Shown one piece after another: positions 24,001 through 39,400 of a stretch of 64,000 bases of DNA. This stretch comes from Saccharina japonica. Lineage: Eukaryota > Sar > Phaeophyceae > Laminariales > Laminariaceae. The stretch's first letter is position 1. Every line of letters starts with the position of its first letter. The stretch covers positions 1 through 64,000 of the forward strand of contig MEHQ01002098.1 in the NCBI GenBank assembly GCA_008828725.1, written 5' to 3'. The notes under the pieces are model-generated. The model saw only the letters and a program-made list of their open reading frames with translations, was not told the origin of the DNA and did not search any database. The translations under genes were made by a program, and so were the position numbers.

Positions 24001-27000
24001 CCGTGGGGCGTGCTCTGGGCCTTCAACGTTCCAAATTCTGGCAAATAACTCAGGGGAGGCGTTCCGACTTGGCACCGCCTCGCAACTACTGTGAAACTCC
24101 CGCCGTACGACTGTTGTTTCATGCTATGATAAATTTTGATGCTTCGTTTTTGACCCGCGACATGAACCGAATACACAACACACACCACACACGAAACCAC
24201 AAGGACCACACCGACATGGAACGAGCCATACATCAAGCGTCGTGCAGCAGTAGTTGATACCGTGTTGCATGCGCCTGCTCTCTCTGGGCTGTCTACAGCA
24301 GTAGCAGCAGTTGTAGGGAGACGCTTGAAAAATCGCATGCGCAATTTATAAATTTGGTTCCAAGATTTCTGAATCTACGTAGAGTACATACATACACAGA
24401 TGTACGAGTACTATCTACAGCAGTACGAGTAGGCATATTATTTTTTCCCCTCTATCTACGTGAACGATAGGTCGATCTATTATACGTACGGACGAATACA
24501 AGTATTTTGGTGCAGCAGTAGTAGTAAGAAGCTGCATAACACGTAGTAGCCGCTGTTCAGATTGCTGCCTTTGTGACGGCTGTGATGTCCTGTTGGCGTG
24601 CGCACGGCCCGTAGCACACAGCTAGCAGGGTGAATCCAGCAGGTCTAATTGTGACAGCTACGAACTACTGCCGTGTTCAGTATTTTTCTTTGTGTATGCG
24701 TGTGTGCATGTTTGATGTATTTGATTCCACCGAAAATCCCCCCTCTGATTTGACGTACCCACGCAGTACAGCAGCGATTGAAAACAACAAATCAGCCAAT
24801 ACCCATCACGGGTATGGGTAACACTTCATACTCGCCGAGGATTTGGGCCCCGGGCACCGGGGTACCCAAGTGTTTGACGGGTACCCTTAGATGAGTCCTC
24901 GGCTGGTAAACGCGTACCAGGGTACCCGCCCAAAAGGTACTAAATACTCTTCTTATCCTAGAGGACCGCGGCGGGACTCGTCGGGAAACAGCTCTGTCAT
25001 ATCTATCTTGTGCATATACTCATCTGTACAGCGTAGAACAGCCGTGATATCTCGTTGTGTTGCGATGTGTACTATTTATCGTGTGCACACTCTGCTCTCC
25101 AGCACAACAACTAGATATAACTGTGTGTGCTCTGTGTATACTCAATCGTTGTGTACTGTTTATTGTATGTGCTCTGTGCTATGCTGTCGGCACTGTTGTT
25201 CTGTATACAGCAGTCACTTCTTCTGTTGTACCGGTATTGTGTACTCTTCGTATAGGTCCGCTCCGTGTGTATAGTCTTCGTACAGAAATATTTATACTTC
25301 GTATATGCACTCTGCGTGATATGTGCTGCTGTAGTGTGGCCCGGCTGGCGAGATGTCAATCTCACAGGTTTTCTGCCCGGCCTCGCCCGGATTATCAGGT
25401 ATTTTGCTTCGTTTTTGTTTGCGCTGTGCCGCCTCCTCCCCGAGGTTTCGAGGCCGCCAAGTGCGGCTCGCCAGCGCCCAGCGGATGCTTCGGGGAGCCG
25501 CTTGCTGTCCACAATCGGTGCACGCAGCAGAGTCAGCTGTATGTCCTTATACCGGTCCCGGGATATAATATACCATTGGGTTGCGTGGATTACACACGAA
25601 GTACCTTTATCAGGCGCATTTACTACAAAAAACACGTACTCGTAGCCACGACAAAAAAAAATGTTGCAGATCGTGATTTCACTTCTTTTTAATCACAAAA
25701 CCTTATGTACCGGTCGGTTTGGTTTACCGCATTCTTCCAAACTACACTACCGGCCCTCTCGTAATAAAGTGCCCTACAAGAAACTCAGCCTAGACATTAC
25801 GGGGGGAAAAAGAAAGTCGACAGCTATTATACTGAAGTTAGTGTGGAACAAACCCCTTTCTCAAATAAGAAAGTCAGCCTAAGCCCGATTTCTGGTTTCT
25901 TATGAACGGGCCGGTACTGTATTTGTGTTTGGGTACGTGCTTCTACGCGTCAAACCGGACGACAAAAAATAAACGTTTTATATTTAACATTGTCAGGTGC
26001 GGGGGTGCAATCTGGGCAAAACAATCAAATAATGAGATTGCATTTGCAATTTCGCATTATTTCGTACCAGAATTAGAGTAAATACATTATTTTCGGAGTT
26101 CGGGCACACGAAATGGCGTCGCGATTCACGAGTTGTTCGTGGATCTACTCGAGATAGCAAATCACCATTCAACACAAATACTCGTAGGAGTGGGTTCCTG
26201 CAGTTCATAAACTAAGGGTCAAGAAAAACGAGATTAGGTTGGCACAAACAAAAGAAAACTACGGTTTTAAAACACAGCTCACCAGTGTGTGATCGACTTT
26301 ATACCTTCTTACACAAAATAGCTAGATCGACGTCGGAAACAAAATAAGTCGTTGAGCCTGGACAACGAATTACATTTCTATACACCGGTAGCGCACTGTA
26401 CCTCAGATACAATATCAATATTTTTCGTTAGCAATGGCGGTCGCTACGCACTAGTTTTTCCTTTAAACAAGACAGCAGTCTAATGTGCCACATGTTTGCT
26501 CAAAAAAGACAACTATGAAGCATGTGCGATCTCTTTTCGACTTGCGACACCCCCGGGATTTCAAGTGACCAACATCCCGAAGGGGTACCTTGTATACTAT
26601 ACGAAACTAAGGGTTTTTTTTAATCAGGTGGGATAGTGGAGTAATGCCTCATCGGCAGACGCGCAAGGGAAATATAATACCCATCACAGAGAGAGAGCCA
26701 CAGTCAACAGTATGATTCTTGACGGTACTTTCAGAGTAGGTGTATGGCGATGACGAGTAATTATCATCTGAGACACGACTTACACTTCTTTCCTTGGCTC
26801 TCCCACCCTTGACCCCTTGATTGTTGTGGTCTTCCTAACATGTATCTCCCCTATAATCGCCCCAGGTATGCCGTGTTGGTTTAGACCGCAGTTTCCGATG
26901 TTGAGGTCGGCTGTTCTTGTACAGTAGTTTGTGCTGGCCTTGCCATTTTGTCCTTCCCATTTATTATGTTCGCCCTTATTTTCTCCTTGCCGGTTACGAT

Positions 27001-30000
27001 TTGGGATCACGTAGCAGACCACCCCCCCCCCCCCCTTTCCCACTACGGTTCATGCCTTGAATATGTATGGCGAGGAGACTTCAGCCCTTTCTCCCCTCGT
27101 CGACTAGCGTCGGGTTTGTTGGTATGTTTTCCGACTGCATGCCACAGAAATGGCATCTCCATGGGGCAGTAGTCACGACACTACCGGAAGGAACACCAAA
27201 GGTCCCACATCGTACGTTGCCATACGCCCTCACCTCCCACATGACGACGTGGAGGCTGAAAATGTCCGACGCCAGAAAGGTCTGGCCCGTGGAGTACACC
27301 TCGGGAGCCATCCAGAAGTCCGAACCCACCTTTTGTCAAGCGGACCAGGGCGCGGTGATTAAAAGCAGCAATTGCGCATGATCGGCGGCCAGCTTCAGAG
27401 GGCACGGCCTTGACTGGCATGTTGTGACTGGTATGGTGTGTCGGCCTCGACTGGTGTGTTGTGTGAGTACGAGTCGTATTCACCCCGGTCAGACGGGGCG
27501 CCGATTACGTTGTTTGAAGAGCCCTTGCTGCGTTACAAAGGTTCTCCGAAAGGGGCATTTGTTCAACCACGCCAGCAGCAACGTGACGGTTTCGTACGAC
27601 TATCTGTATCTCCTGTGTTGTGCTTCTCACAGAAAAACTTGCTGCACCGAATAGAAGATCTACGCTCCTCCTACATACCACGCGCAGGCACCACCATACC
27701 GACATCACCATACCGACGGCACCATACCGACAGGCCCACATCGACAGCGCCAAACCGACACACGGCACAGGTCGAGGGTTAACGCTAGTGCCAAACGTTG
27801 GGCCTGCATGCCAACAGGCCAACCCACGAGAATAGACAACGCGACCGGCTACCGAAACTACAGCCGCGCACAAAAGACTAATCGAACGTGCTTTTGAAAA
27901 TGCTGAGCAACTCGACTGACCGGTAAACTGGCCGACCGGCAACAGGCGAACCTTAGAATGGACGCCGAGCCCACAACCCGTTGCGGTGGTGATCGCAGAG
28001 TTGACCTTTGCGAGTCCGAAGTCAGAGATTTTGGCCGTCCTGTCCCCCGTTCTTTCGTCGTAGTTTAGTAGGACGTTCAGGCTCTTCAGGTCGCGATGTA
28101 TGATCCCTCGACGATGCAAGAACTGCACGCCCTGCTTGGGTAGAGCGTGCACGCGCAGGTACATGTGTATGCCCGCCGACCGTATCGCGGTGTGCATGCG
28201 ACCGGAGTGCGCATCGTACGTCAGTGCGCCCAGGGGCAAACGGTGCAAACCAGGATAACGTGAGCGTCTGACCTATGCCTCTCGCTTCCAAGAAGGCGAA
28301 GAGCCAGTTTCGTGCGTGCGTGTATGTGTCTTCGATGACGAGATGTATAACAGTCGTACGTTCCATTAGCCGTAGGGTGTACGTAGGGGTAAGCGCGGCT
28401 GAACCGGTCGTTGTTCGTGCTTGAGATAAGACGGTGGGCGATGAGCAGGGGTATGCAAAGGCTTCAAGCCCCCCCCCCCCTCGACATTCACGATAATCAC
28501 TTACAGTATACACACGAGTATTACACTCTACACTGCAGTATCTAGCATTGCTACCGATTTCATTGTACACCGAGTACAGTTTCGCGCAAGAAAAACACAG
28601 TAGCATCAATCTACAGTACAACGTCTACCGCACGGCAACTCCCTCTCGACGAAGGACCGCAGGGAACGGCAAAACAGACCTAAATACTTCGTTAGGTCTG
28701 CTGTACTCGACAACTTCCCTTTTGCACGCATTGTAAACACGAACACAGGTACAGTCAGGATACAAGCTCCAACCTTTGTGTGTACGCACCTCACTGACAT
28801 CCCGCAAGATTTGGACTTTGTCGATGGGGTCCAAAACAATGCCATCCGTACCCAGCAAGTCGTAAAGCGTCTCCTCCATCAGCTCCATGACGAGGCACGG
28901 CGGGGACTCCTTGTCGCCTAGGTCGAAGGCGATGACTTCAACGATGTTCGGGTGGCGCATGGCATACTGAATCTCCACCTCTCGCCTTGCTCGGAAAAGG
29001 ACATCAAAGGAAGCATCATTGGAGTGCTGTTACAAGGGGGCCGCCTTCAGTGGGGTTGCATAAGAAGTGTTTCTACATAAAACATATTATCTGTGCCTAC
29101 CCCACCTCGGAGGCCAGCCTTGACATATGCCTGGCCTCTGAGCCTACCCCCAGCTCTCAAATGCAAAAGGGGAAACATTGTTTTCGGGATCGGTCCTGGA
29201 AATATTTTTCTTCTTTGTTTCTTCGTTTGTTTTTTTCTGAATAATCCAAAACAAAGAGTGGTGCTTTGCGCACGGAGCATCATGCGTGTCGGGTGATAAC
29301 TGACCCTGCACGGAACGAGATGGTGTAAAATCTTCGAGACTGTATGCGCCATTGCTCTGCGAGTGGTGGTTGCGAGTCGCCTGTTTCCTCCTCATGTTCT
29401 GTGTCATCTGTAATTTTCTCACTATCTTGCATCCTTGCTTGATGAGCGAGCGTAGCGGGAGGAACCACGCGCTACGCGAAGCGTCTCGCATTACACAACA
29501 TACCTGGTATATTACAGTAGGTGTTTCGCGCAGCACATACCTCAGTGCACTCTTCTCCCGTTTGGTATGCAGTTTTGGAAGCAAGAACGCCGAAAGCACC
29601 TAAGCACAGATGGCGCGAAACAAACACCACTATAACCACCACTACCAGGTATATCATACTCGTAATGACAATTGGTATATACATGAATGAAACCGGTTGC
29701 CCCGGTGGGCTGGTGGTGCCTTCGAATGCTGCTCGAGTTGATTTCGTGAGTTCGAATCCCACGTGGGTCGAAAGTTGGAGTTTATTTGCAAAAACAAATA
29801 AAAAACGCGGGATCAACTGCTCAGAGCGCCTAGCAGCGGGGGTAGGCGCAGTTCAATTCGAGTCGACAAGGGAAAGAAAGGGCTTGGATCTTCTCGCGAT
29901 CATCATTCAAGGCACGAACCGTTGTTGGGGGGAGGGAGACGCGCTTTTTTTGTGACCCCGGGCCCGAGTTACGACTAGGAAAGAGAGCGAAAGGAAGGGC

Positions 30001-33000
30001 GAATATAGTAAATGGGAAGGACAAAGTATACAAATGAACAATGTACCGCAGCGGGGAGCAACATGATAGCGCGGTGTAAAAAAATGCACCTACTGCTATG
30101 CAACTGGGTTTGGTTCGATTGGTGCGTGGTTCTCGCTGTATCCAGGGCAACGTGACAGACTGTAGTTAGATGCTTTCATGAGACTCCCATGGCGATGGAG
30201 TGGATCCCACGGTCTTTCTATGGGGCCTACTCAAGAGGCAAAAGCAAAACATTTTCTACATATACATACTGCTGTACCATACAAGGTAATTCCTGATTCG
30301 TATTTATGCATTTTTCAGAGAACAAACGCCTTCTCTAAAACGAGAATAGTTGAACATGTAGACTGTCGCGTATAGTCAAAATAATACGCGTAGGTTATAG
30401 GTTCGAATGCTTTGGTTAGTACAGTAGACCACCCATATTAAAGGCATCTAACACTGCACAAGAATCGAAGGTACGCTGTGTATGTTTGTATGTTTGTATG
30501 TATGTATGTATGTATGTATGTATGTATGTATGTATGTATGTATGTATGTATGTATGTATGTATGTATGTATGTATGTATGTATGTATGTATGTATGTATG
30601 TATGTATGTATGTATGTATGTATGTATGTATGTATGTATGTATGTATGTATGTATGTATGTATGTATGTATGTATGTATGTATGTATGTATGTATGTATG
30701 TATGTATGTATGTATGTATGTATGTATGTATGTATGTATGTATGTATGTATGTATGTATGTATGTATGTATGTATGTATGTATGTATGTATGTATGTATG
30801 TATGTATGTATGTATGTATGTATGTATGTATGTATGTATGTATGTATGTATGTATGTATGTATGTATGTATGTATGTATGTATGTATGTATGTATGTATG
30901 TATGTATGTATGTATGTATGTATGTATGTATGTATGTATGTATGTATGTATGTATGTATGTATGTATGTATGTATGTATGTATGTATGTATGTATGTATG
31001 TATGTATGTATGTATGTATGTATGTATGTATGTATGTATGTATGTATGTATGTATGTATGTATGTATGTATGTATGTATGTATGTATGTATGTATGTATG
31101 TATGTATGTATGTATGTATGTATGTATGTATGTATGTATGTATGTATGTATGTATGTATGTATGTATGTATGTATGTATGTATGTATGTATGTATGTATG
31201 TATGTATGTATGTATGTATGTATGTATGTATGTATGTATGTATGTATGTATGTATGTATGTATGTATGTATGTATGTATGTATGTATGTATGTATGTATG
31301 TATGTATGTATGTATGTATGTATGTATGTATGTATGTATGTATGTATGTATGTATGTATGTATGTATGTATGTATGTATGTATGTATGTATGTATGTATG
31401 TATGTATGTATGTATGTATGTATGTATGTATGTATGTATGTATGTATGTATGTATGTATGTATGTATGTATGTATGTATGTATGTATGTATGTATGTATG
31501 TATGTATGTATGTATGTATGTATGTATGTATGTATGTATGTATGTATGTATGTATGTATGTATGTATGTATGTATGTATGTATGTATGTATGTATGTATG
31601 TATGTATGTATGTATGTATGTATGTATGTATGTATGTATGTATGTATGTATGTATGTATGTATGTATGTATGTATGTATGTATGTATGTATGTATGTATG
31701 TATGTATGTATGTATGTATGTATGTATGTATGTATGTATGTATGTATGTATGTATGTATGTATGTATGTATGTATGTATGTATGTATGTATGTATGTATG
31801 TATGTATGTATGTATGTATGTATGTATGTATGTATGTATGTATGTATGTATGTATGTATGTATGTATGTATGTATGTATGTATGTATGTATGTATGTATG
31901 TATGTATGTATGTATGTATGTATGTATGTATGTATGTATGTATGTATGTATGTATGTATGTATGTATGTATGTATGTATGTATGTATGTATGTATGTATG
32001 TATGTATGTATGTATGTATGTATGTATGTATGTATGTATGTATGTATGTATGTATGTATGTATGTATGTATGTATGTATGTATGTATGTATGTATGTATG
32101 TATGTATGTATGTATGTATGTATGTATGTATGTATGTATGTATGTATGTATGTATGTATGTATGTATGTATGTATGTATGTATGTATGTATGTATGTATG
32201 TATGTATGTATGTATGTATGTATGTATGTATGTATGTATGTATGTATGTATGTATGTATGTATGTATGTATGTATGTATGTATGTATGTATGTATGTATG
32301 TATGTATGTATGTATGTATGTATGTATGTATGTATGTATGTATGTATGTATGTATGTATGTATGTATGTATGTATGTATGTATGTATGTATGTATGTATG
32401 TATGTATGTATGTATGTATGTATGTATGTATGTATGTATGTATGTATGTATGTATGTATGTATGTATGTATGTATGTATGTATGTATGTATGTATGTATG
32501 TATGTATGTATGTATGTATGTATGTATGTATGTATGTATGTATGTATGTATGTATGTATGTATGTATGTATGTATGTATGTATGTATGTATGTATGTATG
32601 TATGTATGTATGTATGTATGTATGTATGTATGTATGTATGTATGTATGTATGTATGTATGTATGTATGTATGTATGTATGTATGTATGTATGTATGTATG
32701 TATGTATGTATGTATGTATGTATGTATGTATGTATGTATGTATGTATGTATGTATGTATGTATGTATGTATGTATGTATGTATGTATGTATGTATGTATG
32801 TATGTATGTATGTATGTATGTATGTATGTATGTATGTATGTATGTATGTATGTATGTATGTATGTATGTATGTATGTATGTATGTATGTATGTATGTATG
32901 TATGTATGTATGTATGTATGTATGTATGTATGTATGTATGTATGTATGTATGTATGTATGTATGTATGTATGTATGTATGTATGTATGTATGTATGTATG

Positions 33001-33448
33001 TATGTATGTATGTATGTATGTATGTATGTATGTATGTATGTATGTATGTATGTATGTATGTATGTATGTATGTATGTATGTATGTATGTATGTATGTATG
33101 TATGTATGTATGTATGTATGTATGTATGTATGTATGTATGTATGTATGTATGTATGTATGTATGTATGTATGTATGTATGTATGTATGTATGTATGTATG
33201 TATGTATGTATGTATGTATGTATGTATGTATGTATGTATGTATGTATGTATGTATGTATGTATGTATGTATGTATGTATGTATGTATGTATGTATGTATG
33301 TATGTATGTATGTATGTATGTATGTATGTATGTATGTATGTATGTATGTATGTATGTATGTATGTATGTATGTATGTATGTATGTATGTATGTATGTATG
33401 TATGTATGTATGTATGTATGTATGTATGTATGTATGTATGTATGTATG

Positions 33449-33479
<31 letters not shown>

Positions 33480-36400
33480 GGCCCCTGATGTAGTGCAGGC
33501 ACCGCGACTTGAAAATGCCAAGAGGTTCATGGTGCAGCAAAGAAACGGCGGACTTGACATGCATGCAAAACATGCTCGGGGTGCACAATAGCTCCATGCT
33601 CCATGACGACAAAGCTGTACGTTCGAAAGAGAAAGCACAGCAACACGGCTCACGGCACGGCGCTGCGCTGTCTGCTGTGGGTGTGTGAGTTGTGCATTGT
33701 TCGTGAGTATGTGTGGTAGTGCAACACTATTCATAATATTACGAGTACGAAGTACTTCGTACTTTGTACGAGTATACCTGGTATACATTATTGTATGAAA
33801 TAAAAAACGCACAACACCAGCACGGTCGCCAAGTTGTGAAGAATGCAAAATAAACAAATCCACAAAACTGAGAAAGGCGTATGATACATACATAAGTACT
33901 CGTACTCGTACTCGTACACGCACTCGACTCGTACTCGACTCGTACTCATACTCGACTTGTACTCGCACTCGACTCCTACTCGTACTCGACTCGTACTCGT
34001 ACTCGACTCCTACTCGTACTCGTAGTATACTCGAACTAGTACTCGCACTCGAACAAAAACGGCAAGCACCAACAGCAGTAACAGCAGTAGCACTTCGAAT
34101 GACATACGAACTCGTACTCGTATCGTGATCGCGCCGCTCGAGAAAAAAAAAGTTTAAACGACTGCTGTCGCGTTCTGTCACCCTCGACGCTTCCAGCCAC
34201 CCCGCGATCACCTCGCCATTGATTCGGCCCGGGTCGAGCTTTACTACCTCTCTGTCCCAGTGAGCCCCGTGGCCCGCATCGCGTGAAGCTCGGTGCTCAC
34301 CGTGGCCCTCGTTCGCCCGCTCGAGCATGATGGTGTTCAAACCGCCTTGCTGTCACTCTCTGATTGAAAAAATTGGTGTGTGTTCCGAAAAATAAGCACC
34401 GCTTGAATGTTCTTTTACAATTTTAAAAGAACTTTATAATTATGACATACTGAACTGATACAGCAAGCAGCAACGCATACAAAGACCCTTCATGCTTCCC
34501 TCGTGTCTCGATGGACACGCCACGCCTAGCCACGAAAAGGACGACCGCGCTCCTTCCGCCCCCCCCTCTACTGGCCAGTGCCTTCCCATACCGGCGATGG
34601 TGCCGGGCTCGCCCGATCTGCCGTGCTCTCTGGGCACCCGCACGAACCCAAAACTGAAAGAGGAAGAAGCCTCTCGCAACTAAAGTATATACGGAGCAAA
34701 GAGATGACCAAGTAACGAACGGAGGCGGTGTTCAAAGTGGGAGCTCTGAAAGGCCAGGGATGAGCAATCCCTGGGGGAGATATTAGTGCTCGTAAGTAAG
34801 TCTATGCAAGGGCTCCGCTCCGCGGGCGGCTGACGCCGCCCGCTACGCTCGCGCAAGGAAAGGGGCAAAAGAGGCCCATGATGTATACGCAGTGCAAGCA
34901 AAAGCACCGACTTGAAAATGCCAAGAGGTTCATGGTAAGAGGTTCATGGTGCACAGCGAAGAAACGGCCGACTTGACATGCATGCAAAACATGCCCGGGA
35001 TGCACATTAACTTCATGCTCCAGGACAACAAAGAAGCTGTATGATCGAAAGAGAAATCACAGCAACGGCTCACAGCACGGCGCTGCGCTGCCTGCTGTTG
35101 GGGTGTGTGTGATTTGTGCCTTCGTGAGTATGTGTGGTAGTACAACAACAGCGAACGGCGGTATTATAGTATTTCGTACTTTGTAATGTATGAAAGAGAA
35201 AGCACAGCACAGCACGGTCGTCAAGTTGTGAAGTACGAAAAACATGAAATCAACAAAAACGAGAAAGAAGAATGACGTACGAGGTACTCGTTCGCACTCG
35301 TACTCGAACAAAACGGCACAAGAGAAAAACAAAAAACGAAAAAAACTCCCATTGGGCCAATTGCGCCGCATAAAACAAAAAAAGTTGAGTCGTTTTTCGC
35401 GTTCTGTCAGCCTTGATGCTACCCGTCCCTCCACGATCACGTCGCCATCGATTCGGTCCGGGTCGAGCTCTACTGCATCTATGCCCTAGTAAGCCCCGTG
35501 GCCTGCCTCGCATGAAGCCCGGTGCTCACCGTGGCCCTCGTTCGCCCGCTCCATCATGAAACAGCCGATTTTCGTAATTGAGAATTGCCTTTCCGATGAG
35601 AATGAAAATCGATTCTGGTACTTTGTTATTGTTTAAGAGTTGTATTTCGCTCACGATCAAAATATGACCTAGAACATATGTTCCTCGATGGTAGGTATCG
35701 ATCCACGAAAAACAATTTGAAATCAACCTTGACAGGCTCAAACAATCGAGGATTTAACGGAACTTGCATTTATGAGCGAGGTACCTCGCCCATAAATCCA
35801 GATTTTCTGGGATCTTCGATATCTTGAGACTGCCGATGCCGATTTCGTTTTTTTAAAAAATATATCGACGGGTGTCACCCCTGACAATAGTTTACAGTGA
35901 AAAAAATGACTGTGAGGGAAGTACATCTCTTACAATTCAAAAAACAATATTTTCGATTATCATTCTCATCGGAAAGGCAATTCTCAATTAGGAAAATCAG
36001 CTGTTATGAGGTGTTCAAATCGCCAGGTTCTCTCTCTCAAAATAACATGTGTTCCGATGAATAAGCACCGCGTGAATGTTATTTTACAGCTATAAACGAC
36101 CCTTATAATTCTGACATACTGGATTGATACAGCAAGCAGCAACGCAGACAAAGGCCCTTCATGCTTCCCTCGTGTCTCGGTGGGCACGCCACGCCTAGCC
36201 ACGAAAAAGACGACCGCGTTACTGGTACTTCTGACCCCCCCTCTACTGGCCAGCGCCCTCCCATACCCGCGATGGCGCCGGGCTCGCCCGCGCTGCCGTG
36301 CTGTCTGGGCACACACACGAACCCAAAACTGAAAGAGGAAGAACTAAAGTATATAAGCAACAAAGAGAGAAAGCATGAGCAAGTAATGACAGGAGGCGGT

Positions 36401-39400
36401 GTTCGAAGTGGGAGCTCTGAGAGTTCAGGGATGGGGAATCCCTGGGCGAGATATTAGTAAGTATGTCTATGTATGTATGTATGCATATGTTAGTACCTTT
36501 AAGCAACCAGCCCACAACGAAGTGGGCAATGCAGGATGCAGCAACAGGTACATCATAAACAGCACCAATATAGACAACCAATCCAAACGTACGACAAGTA
36601 CAGACTGATAGCGGACAGGATTGAAATTGACTCATGGCCTCTTGGATAAAAGGGCCTACCGCGGCCCTCGCCTCCGACCCCAACTGCAGTATATACGATA
36701 GGCAAACAAGGACCAAACGATACATGAAATACGCTGCTCCCTACCGCACCTGAACAACTCTTTGACTCGCGCGGACCCTCTGAAGTCCCTGGCCTTCTTG
36801 ACGGCGACATCTTGGCCGTAATAGGTGCCCGGCATCACCATCCCGAACGTGCCCTCCCCAAGTAGCTCCTCATCTTTGTTCACGACTAGATGATCGAACC
36901 GCACCCTGCCGACCGCCATCATCATCGAGCCGAATTTCTGCGACGGAGCACACGCTCCTTCACCCTCGCGTGCCGTGTGCTCCTGAACATCGTGGCTTCC
37001 TCTTCCTCCTTCTACCCCCCCTCCTCTCATTTCTGCTGGAGGAGCCCTGGGTTTCGTTTTGGACAAGCACGAGAACAAGGGGCCTATGGTGTTTGTCTCA
37101 CTGACGCTTTGTATATACCAGGTACGAAGTAGGCATACGTATCTGTAACACACGGGGTCTGGTATTGTTTTGTATCTCGTATTTTTGCGCCAACGCTTCG
37201 TACTTAATCCGTCTTGCAGGGAAAAATAAACGTTACTTTATCCGTAAAGCGTCCTCTTCAGCGAGCGAACCCATCGCTGCGATCGAGGTGGCTTTGCTGT
37301 GGGTAAAATACCCGGTATGTATCTTGCCTACTCCGATGGTAGCGAGAGGTCACGGCGGGCAAGAGGCATCACCTTGCTCAAAGGTCTACTGAATGCAGGT
37401 ATGCATGCTGGATACGCGCACCCGGTATGTTTCTGCGACTGCTGCCGTAGCCATGGAGGAGGTGAGAGACCGGCTAATCGTATGCATAGCTTAGCCAGTC
37501 TATTCCGCCTTTTTCAGCACATGCGATTACACAACAACACGAATTCATGTAAAATGGCCTGTGCAGTATAGTCTCGCTTTGATCCTGACGTGTGGTGATA
37601 CAGTCAAGATAAATATTTGCTATAATCAAGTACACGCAAACTCAAGCAAAGGGGTTCCGCCATACCGTTACTTATACTCGCACAAGGTTGCCGGCCACCC
37701 TCGAAGGTCTCTTCTTGGTTGTACGCAGTATCAAGGCGCCAAATCTCGCTCTGGTAACTGCACCCCCTGCCGTTATATCATTATCACACATTTGTTCCAA
37801 GGATCTCAATCGAATCTAGTTGGGAGCTTGCCTGCAACATCGGAGCCCTCAACGTACTAGGTAAGCTCTTTAATGCTCAACCTAAACCTGCAATGTCCAT
37901 AGCTAGCGGAATCACACCGAACGGATGCAACACCTTATTCGGGTAAAAACACCCCCCCCCCCCATGCGAGGGTCTATGGTCATATGACTACGGCCGTGCA
38001 CGACATGAGTACACCCCCCCTTCTTCGTACCCAAACACACCGGTGTATCCGTTCGTGCGTTCACCTTTGCTGTTCGCACGCCGAAGCGAGTGTGGCCTCG
38101 ATGGTGACCCCGTTCCTATTGACAGCCATCATCGCCTTCCGGATCTCCTCGCCAACTATTTTCGCCACATATTCAGCGTCTCGGACCTTTGAAGATTCGG
38201 TCGCCTCCTGCATTTGGGTAAGCTGCTGCCTGATGCCCGTCAGAAGCGGGATACCCAAGATCTGCGTGCGTAAAATGTTTCAATAAAATAGCAAACATAT
38301 GACGGAAATACGTTGCGTGTTTCGATTCTGCGTTTATATCACAGATATAACACATGGCAATTAAGTTTACGTCGAGTATATGTTCGTAGTGGACAGCCTT
38401 GAACTGTTTCGAGCCATCGACGGGTCGACGGGAAGCCCCCTACTTTCGTTGGTGTTTGGGTTCCAGGGGATGAGGCTATTATTGAGCTATGCCATACGAC
38501 GGAAGGCGAGCGAGGAAGCGGAGGGAGGTGTACCGGGGAGGGGGGGGTGCGTATTGCTATAAACAGAAGAGTGAATGTGAACAACGGGATATTTCATGAT
38601 TTCATGAGGGGGGGGGGGCGGGGGGGCGACGAGTCGCGTACTCAATGCGAAAGAGGCAGACAAGACAAAAAGAGTAGCTGTGAAGGGAAATAGAGGTGGG
38701 GGGCGGGGGCATGCCATTGGCAATATCGCTGAGGAGATAACAGATCGCCGGTTAAGTTTCAAAGTCAGTTTTATCCAAGGAGGGCATGCGCGGGCACCTC
38801 CAACAGACTTGTTCCACCTACCCCCCTCCTGCCCGTTTGGATGAACAGGGCGGGGGTATACACCCTTGTGACCATTCATCCATAATATAAATATCAGCCC
38901 AGTTTGTACTCATACAAAATATATGTACGTAGCTGCCTGCCCCCAGTAATGATAGTTAAGGGTTCTGTGCTCTGAGATAGAGCAAGACATCGACGCTGAA
39001 CAACTCCGTACGTACTTTATTTGCATTTGTTTTTCCCCTCTTCTACTTTTATGTTTTGCTGTTGTCTGACTATGCATTTTTACACAATTTTTAAAAGGAT
39101 TTTGTATACAGCGGTACTGTAACAACAATTCGTACGATACAAACAGATAGTGGGGGCAGACCTGTAAGTGGATAGATACTCTGTTTCTCGTCCAGGCATT
39201 TTACAGGGCTGCATTGAAGAAATAATAGGAAGGTTCAAATTCACCCAAACAAAATACAAAGAGGGTTCAATAAAGGGCAGCGGCCAAAAAATGGTTTATC
39301 TGGCCCGTTTGCGGCCAAAAACAGGTACATACTTGAACTCAAGTAAAAAACGCGCTCTACGTGCCCTGCCATTGGTCCAAAACTCGTTGTACCTGTTTTT

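Noticed and set aside
25057-25692. 211-codon plus-strand frame
   Set aside because: Cys/Tyr/Leu-rich low-complexity peptide in intron 7 of the minus-strand gene. No motif, and its neighbouring frames are equally open.
30416-34340. Very long open frames (up to 1300 codons) of YIHT or MYVC repeats on both strands
   Set aside because: They are translations of the (TATG)n tract. The tetranucleotide lacks stops in these frames, and the flanks are repeat DNA with no gene features.
36906-37153. Upstream extension of the exon 3 open frame, with a possible start codon
   Set aside because: The frame is open but low in complexity. Only the acceptor at 36906 matches the phase of exon 2 and gives the expected lead-in to the glycine loop.
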